Shown: in pieces, positions 8,489-15,919 of the stretch | Position numbering within the stretch: the first letter of the stretch is position 1 | How the letters are laid out: every line of letters starts with the position of its first letter | Assembly (NCBI RefSeq): GCF_039535235.1 | Contig: NZ_BAAAWU010000001.1 | Span: forward strand, 7,381,001-7,445,000 | Reading direction: 5' to 3' | Length of the DNA stretch: 64,000 nucleotides | Origin: Streptomyces roseoviridis | GTDB taxonomy: Bacteria; Actinomycetota; Actinomycetes; Streptomycetales; Streptomycetaceae | Notes under the pieces: model-generated | What the model saw: the letters and a program-made list of their open reading frames with translations, nothing else | What the model was told of the DNA's origin: nothing | Databases searched by the model: none | Made by a program: the position numbers and the translations under genes

Positions 8489-9292
8489 TCAGCGGTTGAG
8501 CTTGCGGGGGTCGAGGATCTGGTCGGCGGGCGGCGGGGTGGTGTCGACGGGCTTGTCGAAGTCGGTGAACTTCAGGGAGCCGGCGTCGGTGCCGCCGGTG
8601 TTGATGATCTCCACGGGGTAGGGCTTGCCGGTCTTGGTGACGTGGACGGTGGTGACGGAGTCTCCGTCGCGGTCGTAGACGACGGCGAGGGCCTGGCCGG
8701 CGCGGGTGATGTCGGCGCCGCGGCTGGTGGTGGTGGGCGAGTCGCCCTTGAGCTCGTCGGCGACCGCGCTGAGGTCGCACATGTCCTTGCGGATCATCGC
8801 CCTGGCGGTCTTCTTGTCGACCTTCATCCAGCGGCCCTTGACGATTTCGAGGACGGCGTCGGCCTGCTTGGCGTTGAGGTTCTTGTCGGAGGCGATGGAG
8901 GCACGCCAGAAGGCCTCGTCGCCCTTCATGAAGACGCTGCTGCGGTTCTTGATGATCTCGATGACGCCGGCGTCGGGCTGGGTGATGGTGCCGCGGCAGG
9001 AGCCCGCGGTGTCCATGGCCATGTCGATGACGAGGGTGCGGCCTTCGCCGTCCGGTGCGTCGCCGGTGACGCGCAGGGAGGTGGCGCTCTTGAGGGCGGT
9101 CTTGGCCTTGTCGCTGATCTGGGCGCCCGTCAGGCCCTCGAAGGCGTCCTTCGGCTTGGCCGGGCTGGGGCTCGTGCTGGGGGTGTTCTGCGCGCCGGCA
9201 TCGCCCCCGGTGGGGCCGCAGGCCGCGGCGCTGGTGACGGTGGCGGCGATGAGCGCGGCCGCAGAGGCGCGGCGCATGGTGCGGTGGTTCAC
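8489..9292 (-). CDS. secreted lipoprotein of unknown function
   Basis: A 267-residue protein with a lipoprotein signal: positive start (MNHRTMRR), Ala-rich core, and the cleavage site TSAAAC with Cys25 as lipid anchor. A Ser/Thr/Pro linker (NTPSTSPSPAKP) follows, then a folded domain with ISDKAKTALKSATSLRVTG and a C-terminal part ending in DQILDPRKLNR. The overall layout resembles the LppX/LprG-like lipoproteins of actinobacteria, which bind lipids, but I rely only on the pattern. The start is a GTG at 9292 with GGGGAGGG upstream; ATG at 9277 is an alternative. It is monocistronic and followed by a hairpin. Confidence 0.7.
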   Translation of the reverse strand: MNHRTMRRASAAALIAATVTSAAACGPTGGDAGAQNTPSTSPSPAKPKDAFEGLTGAQISDKAKTALKSATSLRVTGDAPDGEGRTLVIDMAMDTAGSCRGTITQPDAGVIEIIKNRSSVFMKGDEAFWRASIASDKNLNAKQADAVLEIVKGRWMKVDKKTARAMIRKDMCDLSAVADELKGDSPTTTSRGADITRAGQALAVVYDRDGDSVTTVHVTKTGKPYPVEIINTGGTDAGSLKFTDFDKPVDTTPPPADQILDPRKLNR

Positions 9293-9565
9293 GTGCTGGG
9301 TCCCTCCCCTTGTTGAACGCGCTCACTGTATGGGGCGGGTGTGACAGGCGGGGACTGGTTATCCGGCCGCGCGGCGGGCCGGTTTCCAGTGGTCGACGGG
9401 GCGGAACGGCCGATGCTGACGCAGGCCCGTGACACGGTGCTCGCGCCGGGTGCGCTGCCCCGTGAGCTGCGCTTCCAGCCCAGATCCGCCCCCCCTCCAG
9501 GCACGTGGAGATGTCCCAGCGCCCTGCGGTGTTGGCGTGGACGGGCCGTGGCCTGCTGTCCGGCG

Positions 9566-10942
9566 CTAGTTGAGCATGTGGGCGGCTTGGACCTGATGGA
9601 GGTGGATGAGGACGTCGTGGGTCTGGGCGAGGCGGATCCGGGGGGCGTCGGCGATGCCCGGGTAGGTGGCGCCGATGTTCTTGATCATGTGGGGTTCGGC
9701 CAGCCACGTACGGGCCGCCGGGGGAGCGTTGCGCAGGTCGACGACGTAGTCGCGATAGCGGACCTTGTCGAGGGTGTGCTCGGCGGTGCCCGGGGCGGCA
9801 GGGGCGGCGGTGAACCGCTCCGGGACGCCGTCGTGGTTGAAGGCGTTGAACGAGCCCTGGTTGAAGGTGAGGCCGACGCTCAGGTAACCGGCGCCCAGCC
9901 GCTCGCGCAGGAACTCGCCCTGGACGCGGGGGTGGCTGGCAGGGGCGTAGGTCTTGAGGGCGACATGGGTGTTGTGGGCGGAGAGCATGATCTTCCCGCC
10001 GGTGCGCTGCTGCCACCAGGCGACGTTGTCCGCCATCACGCGGTCGCGGTAGAGCATGGCGGCCGGGACGTTCTGCGGGTCGTCCCAGTCGAAGGCGTAC
10101 AGGGTGGTCATCTGGTGGATCGCGGTGGCGTGCCGCAGGGCCCAGGCGTGGGCGTCGGCGTCGGCGCCGGGGTGCTGCTTGAGCAGGTTCACCGCCCGCC
10201 CGGTCCGTTCGGCGAGCTCCTTGCGCTCGGCCAGCGGCTTCGAGAAGTAGTCGTTCACGTAGGTCTCGGCGCTGGTGGCGGGTCGCAGTCCTCGGTACAA
10301 CTCGGCGATCTGCGCGGCGAGTCCGGGGCTGGACGCGGCCGCGAAGGCGTTCACCCTGTCGTACAGCCCGGGACCGGCGAAGCCGTTGTCGTCGCCGACG
10401 AAGCGCACCGGGTCGCCGGGGTGCTTGACGTTGTATGCGCGCATCCACTGGAGCAGGTCGCGGTTCTCCGCGTTGTTCCACCACCGATAGGTGCCCTGGA
10501 ACTCCTCGTCCATGATCTGCTTCAGGTCGCCCTCACCGCGCGTGAGGTAGGCGTCGATCCGCAGTCCGCTGCTCCACGCGGCTTCGAAGGCGAAGGTGCG
10601 AAAACCCTTCTCCTCCACCAAGTAGCGGAACAATCGGTGCTTGACGGTGACGAACTCGTGCGAGCTGTGGGTGGCCTCGCCCACGCCCACCACCTTCGCG
10701 TCGCCCACCATCGCGCCGAACGCGCGCAGATCGGCCATGCCACCCCGCGGTTCGGTGGTGCGCAGCGGGTGTGCCACCCGGTCAAGAGCCGCCTCTGGCG
10801 AGCGGAACGCGACGGCGTCGGCGGACACCGACGAGGTGGCGGGAGCGAACGGGGTGGCGGCGGAAGAGGCGGGGGCGACGGCCAGGGTGACGCCGAGAGG
10901 GACGAGCAGCGTGGCCAGCAGGAACTTGCGCGTGGTGATCAT
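9566..10942 (-). CDS. secreted erythromycin-esterase family protein
   Basis: A 458-residue protein with an N-terminal signal peptide (TTRKFLLATLLVPLGVTLAVAPASSA) and an erythromycin-esterase/succinoglycan-type domain. The family's catalytic stretch is visible as VVGVGEATHSSHEF, followed by FAFEAAWSSG, a central RFVGDDNG block and the metal/active-site-like IMLSAHNTHVAL. Known EreA/EreB enzymes hydrolyse the macrolide lactone ring, but most Streptomyces homologues have unknown substrates, and this one is exported. The ATG at 10942 gives a proper signal peptide, so the longer frame to 11017 is unlikely. It stands alone; no resistance or macrolide genes are nearby, so a resistance role is not supported. 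Confidence 0.8.
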   Translation of the reverse strand: MITTRKFLLATLLVPLGVTLAVAPASSAATPFAPATSSVSADAVAFRSPEAALDRVAHPLRTTEPRGGMADLRAFGAMVGDAKVVGVGEATHSSHEFVTVKHRLFRYLVEEKGFRTFAFEAAWSSGLRIDAYLTRGEGDLKQIMDEEFQGTYRWWNNAENRDLLQWMRAYNVKHPGDPVRFVGDDNGFAGPGLYDRVNAFAAASSPGLAAQIAELYRGLRPATSAETYVNDYFSKPLAERKELAERTGRAVNLLKQHPGADADAHAWALRHATAIHQMTTLYAFDWDDPQNVPAAMLYRDRVMADNVAWWQQRTGGKIMLSAHNTHVALKTYAPASHPRVQGEFLRERLGAGYLSVGLTFNQGSFNAFNHDGVPERFTAAPAAPGTAEHTLDKVRYRDYVVDLRNAPPAARTWLAEPHMIKNIGATYPGIADAPRIRLAQTHDVLIHLHQVQAAHMLN

Positions 10943-11019
10943 GTGCTCAACTCTGGCTGTACGCGGACATCGCGGGCCATCCGGTACGCCCCCCGAGCGG
11001 CCTGGGGTTACCTTCACCT

Positions 11020-11431
11020 GCCAAGCGGCGGGGCACCGGAACCACGCTCCCCGCCGCTCGTGCGGTCCCGCCCCGGCGGCCCCCCGCAGAGCCGCTCCCG
11101 GATTTCCAGGGCGCTGCCGCCCACCTGCCTGACGGCCTGGTCCTCAAGGGCGAGCTGGTCGTTGTGAGGTGGAGGCCGACCGTGTCCGTCCGCCAGCACG
11201 GCGTGGACGGCGGCGTTGCCGGGCCCGGGGCCGGTCGGCGAACCGGTGCCCGCGCGGCCGAGGCGAAGCGGGCGCGCCTGCGGCTGGGACCGCCTCGGGT
11301 CCGGCGTCAGACACCGTAGGGGCCAGAGCACGGAGGCAGCAACGGTGCCGGGCAACGCTCCGTTCGGCCGCTTCGCTCAGGTTGCGCCAGAGGTGCCACC
11401 GGTCCGCCACCTGGACAGCCTGCTGCGCGTC
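11020..11431 (-). pseudogene. ISL3-family transposase fragment
   Basis: The minus strand encodes VQVADRWHLWRNLSEAAE and SVARHRCCLRAL, typical of the middle of ISL3 transposases. The continuation is shifted into another frame (RTRE-like then NAAVHAVLADGHG), and neither the N-terminal half nor the end is present. The scrap sits between the esterase gene and the end of the channel gene at 11436. I see no terminal repeats. Confidence 0.7.
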
Positions 11432-11435
11432 GCGG

Positions 11436-13310
11436 TCAGTGGGGGTGGATGAGTGAGCTGCCGGTGAGGACCACGACCTGGTCCTCCTCTCTGTAGGTGT
11501 GCGTTTCCGCTCTGTCCGGGTTGAGCCGGACGCCGTGCTGGGGCGGCTGGCTGATGCGACGGGCGATGCGATGGCCGATGGCGAGGTGCCCGTGTCGTCG
11601 GACGGCGTCGACGACGGAACTGAAGGTGATCGGCTGGTGCACCGGCACGTAGTGGCCGGCGGGATGCAGGGCGATCTGGCAGCCCGCGGGCGCGAACAGC
11701 TCGTCGAAGATCCCGTCGAGATGGGGGTTCTGCGAGATCTGTGAGAGGCGCAGGCTCAGGAAGTTGCCGCTCACGATGAGATCGTCGGGTTTGCCGGCCT
11801 GAGCCAGGACCCGGTTGCGATCGTCGGCCATCTCGGTGACGAGGGTGAAGTCGTGCATGGCGCACTCCGCCAGATCGCGGAGGTTGAGCAGGGTGGCGAG
11901 GGTGCCGGCGTCTGCCTCGTGGGCGTCGCGGTCGCCGGGGCAGAGAACGATGACGTGGTCGTATTTCGTCACCGTCAGGCCCTCGAGGACATGGCGTCGC
12001 GTGATGTCCGCCCTGTGGAAGGTCAGCTCCAGGCCTCCGCCGCGCCATTCCTCCACCGCGACCGGCGTGTCGGCGACGACGTCGACGCGTGAGCCGGCGG
12101 GAAGGCGGGCACCCAGCTGCTCGATGACGGCATCGAGGCGTTGGTTGGAGCCGAGGACGAGGACGTTGCGGCCTGGGGCCGGGGACGTCTTCGCAGGCGT
12201 CGGGTCCACGGGGGTGAACTCGGGGACCGCGTCCGACAGAGCGATGGTGGTGAGGTCCTCGCTGAGGACGACGATCCGATCGGGAGCCTCGATCCGCGTG
12301 TCGCCGTGAGGGTTCATCAGGATCCGGCCGTCCTGCCGCATCAGCCCGATGACGGTGGAGGCGCGGAAGGCGAGCAGAGCGTCGTGGAAGCGTCGCCCCG
12401 CCAGTTCGGGCTGGTGCGTCATGTAGATCTCGTGGCCGCTGAAGTTCAGCAGCTCGCTGTAGACCTGGGACAGCCCCGACTGCAGACTGCTCTGCACCAG
12501 CAGTCGGGCGATGAACCCTTGCGTGCTGACGACACGACAGCGAGGCCCGCCTGCGAGCCGGGCCGCAGCGAGGTTCTGCTCGTCCGCCACCCCGGCCACC
12601 AGGAGCGGACCCGTGCCTCCTTCGCCACGCGTGCCGGCGACGGCGAGCAGCGACTTGATGACGCCGAAGTCGGGGCATTCGTCCTCGGCCGCGAGGACGA
12701 TCACGGACCTGGCCCGTTCCGGGCTGACGATGGTGACGTCCTGGGGGTCCGCGGGGTTGCCGGTGCGGCAGACGATCCGGGTACCGGCCGTGTCACCGAC
12801 CCGTTCGCGGATCTCGGTCTCCATCTCCGACCGGTCCTTCTCCGCGAGGACGGCGACACAGGCATGGCGACGGCCGCGGTTGGCCTCGACCAGTTCAGCC
12901 ACGACCACGTGGACCTGTGAGGACCAGCCGAGGATCACCGTGTGGCCCGTTTCCACCACAGGAGTCCTCCCGGCGCGCAGCCGGGCGAGCTGGTTCTGCA
13001 GTCCGGCGCTGATCACCGGGATCAGCGTGCTCATCAGCATGATGCCGCTGAACGCCATGAAAACCGCGACCATCAGGAAGGGCGCCGATCCCCGGTCCTT
13101 GATCAGGATGGTGGGGCTGAGCACTCTGAGGAACCCGGCCCAGACCGAGGAGCGCGCGTTGTCCGGCCGGATGCCGTCCGGGGCGAACGCCAGCAGGAGC
13201 AGACCGTTCAGGGCCGCGAACGCGAAGCACAGGGCCGCGAGTACACCGATCAGGGCGGGTGCGCCTCGTCCCATGACGTTGTCGACCCGATAGCGGAACT
13301 TCTGCAGCAC
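11436..13310 (-). CDS. CASTOR/POLLUX-like ion channel protein with RCK/TrkA-N domains
   Basis: A 624-residue membrane protein. Two hydrophobic segments lie near residues 17-42 and 80-105, the second followed by LQNQLARLRAGRTPVVETGHTVILGWSS, which starts a TrkA-N-like nucleotide-binding domain; a second such domain begins at NVLVLGSNQRLDAVIEQLG near residue 388. This layout fits the CASTOR/POLLUX (SYM8/DMI1-like) family, which in bacteria is a putative ligand-gated cation channel at the cytoplasmic membrane. The ATG at 13310 has a weak AGGAG upstream. It diverges from the flavoenzyme gene with a gap of about 217 bases. The ion transported is unknown. Confidence 0.8.
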   Translation of the reverse strand: MLQKFRYRVDNVMGRGAPALIGVLAALCFAFAALNGLLLLAFAPDGIRPDNARSSVWAGFLRVLSPTILIKDRGSAPFLMVAVFMAFSGIMLMSTLIPVISAGLQNQLARLRAGRTPVVETGHTVILGWSSQVHVVVAELVEANRGRRHACVAVLAEKDRSEMETEIRERVGDTAGTRIVCRTGNPADPQDVTIVSPERARSVIVLAAEDECPDFGVIKSLLAVAGTRGEGGTGPLLVAGVADEQNLAAARLAGGPRCRVVSTQGFIARLLVQSSLQSGLSQVYSELLNFSGHEIYMTHQPELAGRRFHDALLAFRASTVIGLMRQDGRILMNPHGDTRIEAPDRIVVLSEDLTTIALSDAVPEFTPVDPTPAKTSPAPGRNVLVLGSNQRLDAVIEQLGARLPAGSRVDVVADTPVAVEEWRGGGLELTFHRADITRRHVLEGLTVTKYDHVIVLCPGDRDAHEADAGTLATLLNLRDLAECAMHDFTLVTEMADDRNRVLAQAGKPDDLIVSGNFLSLRLSQISQNPHLDGIFDELFAPAGCQIALHPAGHYVPVHQPITFSSVVDAVRRHGHLAIGHRIARRISQPPQHGVRLNPDRAETHTYREEDQVVVLTGSSLIHPH

Positions 13311-13527
13311 AAGAACTCCTGTCTCACGGTGCTCCGCTGGCAGCCAGCGTCGAAGTCATCATGCGAGCCCTCATCGCGACGACCAACGAAGCCCGGCCGG
13401 TCGGATCTCGGCGTCGTGCGCCCGCCCTTCCTGCGCCCCGGCCGGCAGCACCGCATACAGGTGAATCCCGGGTACGTGCTGGCGTGTCCCGCGCGCCGTG
13501 CCGAAGGCATCCCGAAGGGTGCCCCCT

Positions 13528-15462
13528 GTGGATACTCAGTTCAACAGGCGTGCCCTGGTCACCGCCGCGGGCACGGGCGCGCTCGCCCTCGCCCTGCCCA
13601 CGGCTCCCCAGACCGCGGCCGCGCTCGCATCGTCGGCGACGCGCACCGCTTCGCGGGTGCCCGGCGGCGCTCCCAGGGACGTCTGCGAGCGGGTCGCCAG
13701 GGCTGTTCTGGTGCTGGACGAGCACGGTGAAGCCCTCGTCCCGCGGTACGCCAGGATCCTTCTGGACACGGGCCTCCCGCGCGGACACGGTGACGGCAAG
13801 CGGGTCCTGGTCGTCGGAGCCGGGCCGGCGGGGCTGGTCGCGGCGGATCTCCTGCGGCGCGCCGGGCACGAGGTCACGGTGATCGAGGCCAACGGCAACC
13901 GGGTCGGAGGCCGCGTCAAGACCTTCCGCACCGGGGGCCACGAGAACGCCGCACAGCCCTTCGCCGACCCCCGGCAGTACGCGGAGGCCGGAGCGATGCG
14001 CATCCCCGCGAGCCACCCGCTGATCATCGGACTGATCGATGCCCTCGGCCTGGAACGCCGCAGGTTCCACCTCACGGATGTGGACCCCTCGGGCAGGCCG
14101 GCGAACCGGACGTGGATCCAGGCCAACGGGGTCCGGGTCCGCCGTGCGGAGTACGAGCGCAGGCCGCGCGTCCTGAACAGGCACTTCGGGGTGCCGGACA
14201 AGTACCTCGACACGACGTCGGCGGAGATCTACCGAGCCGCCCTCGCGCCTGCCCGTACGCTCATCGAGGGCAAGCGGGGAAGCGACCTCGTCGAGGGCTG
14301 GGCCACCGTCCTGCAGCGGTACGGCCACTGGTCCATGTTCCGGTACCTCACCGAGGAGGCGGGGCTCGACGAGAACACCCTCGACCTCGTCGGCACGGTC
14401 CAGAACGTCACCTCACGGCTGCACCTGTCATTCTTGCACAGTTTCCTGTCCTCCGCGCTGATCAGCACGGACACCGCCTTCTACGAATTGGCCGGCGGAA
14501 CCGCCACCCTCGTGGACGCCCTCTACGCGCGGGTGAAGGACCTGGTCCGCTTGGACCGGCGTGCCGTCCGCGTCGAACACGACCCGCGGCACGGCGTCAC
14601 CGTGCACACCGTCTCCGAGGGCCGTGACGGCACCGTCGAGCGGGAGACCTTCACCGGTGACGAGGCCATCATCACCGTCCCGTTCTCAGGACTCCGCCAC
14701 GTCACCTTCACGCCGGCGCTCTCGTACGGCAAGCGGCGGGCCATCACAGAACTCCACTACGACGCCGCGACCAAAGTCCTGCTGGAGTTCTCGCGCCGCT
14801 GGTGGGAGTTCGACGAGGAGACCTGGCGGCGAGAGCTCGAGGCGATCCGGCCCGGCCTGTACGAGCAGTACCGGCGCGGCAGTGCCCCGGCCGACGGCTC
14901 GCTCCTCGGCGCTCACCCGTCGGTGCCGGCAGGCCACATCACCGACGCCCAGCGCGTCCACTGTGCCGCCCACCGTCCGACCCTTCGCGACCAGCCCGAG
15001 GCCGCTCAGGTGATCGGCGGCGGTTCGACGACCGACAACCCCAACCGGTTCATGTTCGAACCTTCCCATCCCGTCCCGGGCAGCGAGGGAGGCGTCCTGC
15101 TCGCCTCCTACAGCTGGGCGGACGACGCCCTGAAATGGGACTCGTTCGATGACGACGAGCGCTACCCGAGGGCGCTCGGGGGAGTCCAGGACGTGTACGG
15201 ACAGCGAATCGAGGTCTTCTACACCGGAGTGGGCCGCACCCAGTCCTGGATGCGCGACCCCTACGCGTACGGCGAGGCATCCGTCCTGTTCCCCGGCCAG
15301 CACACGGAGATCTTCCCCGACGTGCCGACCGCGGAGGGCCCCTTGCACTTCGCGGGCTGTCACACCTCGGTCAAGCCCGCGTGGATCGAAGGAGCCCTGG
15401 AATCCGCCGTACGCACCGCCCTTGAAGTGCACACCGGAAAAGTGACGGCACGTCACCCCTGA
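13528..15462 (+). CDS. Tat-exported flavin L-amino-acid oxidase, probably L-glutamate oxidase
   Basis: Flavin amine oxidase that would convert an L-amino acid to the 2-oxoacid with release of ammonia and hydrogen peroxide outside the cell. The start is taken as GTG at 13528, since GAAGGG lies 8 bases upstream and this gives a twin-arginine signal (NRRALVTAAGTGALALA); GTG at 13498 is the alternative. An FAD motif VLVVGAGPAGLVAADLL follows near residue 95. Compared from memory with the L-glutamate oxidase of Streptomyces sp. X-119-6, the substrate-binding Arg (residue 297 in SRLHLSFLHSF), the His (304) and the Trp (530 in SYSWADD) are conserved. The 644-residue length is close to that precursor. 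Substrate specificity remains an inference. Confidence 0.8.
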   Translation: MDTQFNRRALVTAAGTGALALALPTAPQTAAALASSATRTASRVPGGAPRDVCERVARAVLVLDEHGEALVPRYARILLDTGLPRGHGDGKRVLVVGAGPAGLVAADLLRRAGHEVTVIEANGNRVGGRVKTFRTGGHENAAQPFADPRQYAEAGAMRIPASHPLIIGLIDALGLERRRFHLTDVDPSGRPANRTWIQANGVRVRRAEYERRPRVLNRHFGVPDKYLDTTSAEIYRAALAPARTLIEGKRGSDLVEGWATVLQRYGHWSMFRYLTEEAGLDENTLDLVGTVQNVTSRLHLSFLHSFLSSALISTDTAFYELAGGTATLVDALYARVKDLVRLDRRAVRVEHDPRHGVTVHTVSEGRDGTVERETFTGDEAIITVPFSGLRHVTFTPALSYGKRRAITELHYDAATKVLLEFSRRWWEFDEETWRRELEAIRPGLYEQYRRGSAPADGSLLGAHPSVPAGHITDAQRVHCAAHRPTLRDQPEAAQVIGGGSTTDNPNRFMFEPSHPVPGSEGGVLLASYSWADDALKWDSFDDDERYPRALGGVQDVYGQRIEVFYTGVGRTQSWMRDPYAYGEASVLFPGQHTEIFPDVPTAEGPLHFAGCHTSVKPAWIEGALESAVRTALEVHTGKVTARHP

Positions 15463-15559
15463 TCGGGGCGAAAGGCCTGCCCTCCACGACCGCGGGGCAT
15501 GATCGAGGCCGAATCTCCCCTGGACCGCGGCCCGCACGAGGCACTCGTCAGCGCCGTCC

Positions 15560-15850
15560 GTCCGTGCAGGCGCGGGACCCCCGCGCGAAGACGATGGACG
15601 AGTCCCGCACGACGTCGCCCCCCCCGCAGCCGCCGCAGCCACCGCACGGCGTTCCACGCGAAGGAGTTCGGTCGCGGAAGGGTCCGGGCGAGCCCGGGCT
15701 CCCGGACCGCGGTCTCCGAACCGATCGTGTACGCGGACAGGACGTTCGGGTGTCGGTGGCGACCGCCGCGAGACCGGAGAGCAGCACGACCCGCTCCACC
15801 CCGGCCCGGCGCATCCGGTCGAGCAGCCCCGGCACGTCCCGGTGTCCGGA
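15560..15850 (-). pseudogene. NmrA-like NAD(P)-binding protein remnant
   Basis: The minus strand holds DVPGLLDRMRRAGVERVVLLSG in one frame and then YTIGSETAVREPGLARTLPR with PNSFAWNAVRWL in another, together spelling the middle of an NmrA/SDR-type protein. The frame changes near 15760 and the N-terminal nucleotide-binding motif is gone. It sits between the convergent oxidase and repeat-protein genes. Confidence 0.6.
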
Positions 15851-15855
15851 CAGGC

Positions 15856-15889
15856 GGAAGGCCGCCCGGGGATCCCCGAGCGGCCTTCC
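15856..15889 (-). terminator. hairpin terminator after the repeat-protein gene
   Basis: Arms of 16 bases (GGAAGGCCGCCCGGGG and CCCCGAGCGGCCTTCC) with one mismatch and a 2-base loop, about 30 bases beyond the stop codon at 15920. Confidence 0.75.
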
Positions 15890-15919
15890 TTGTGAGCGTC
15901 GCTGTGTCATCGCACCGGA

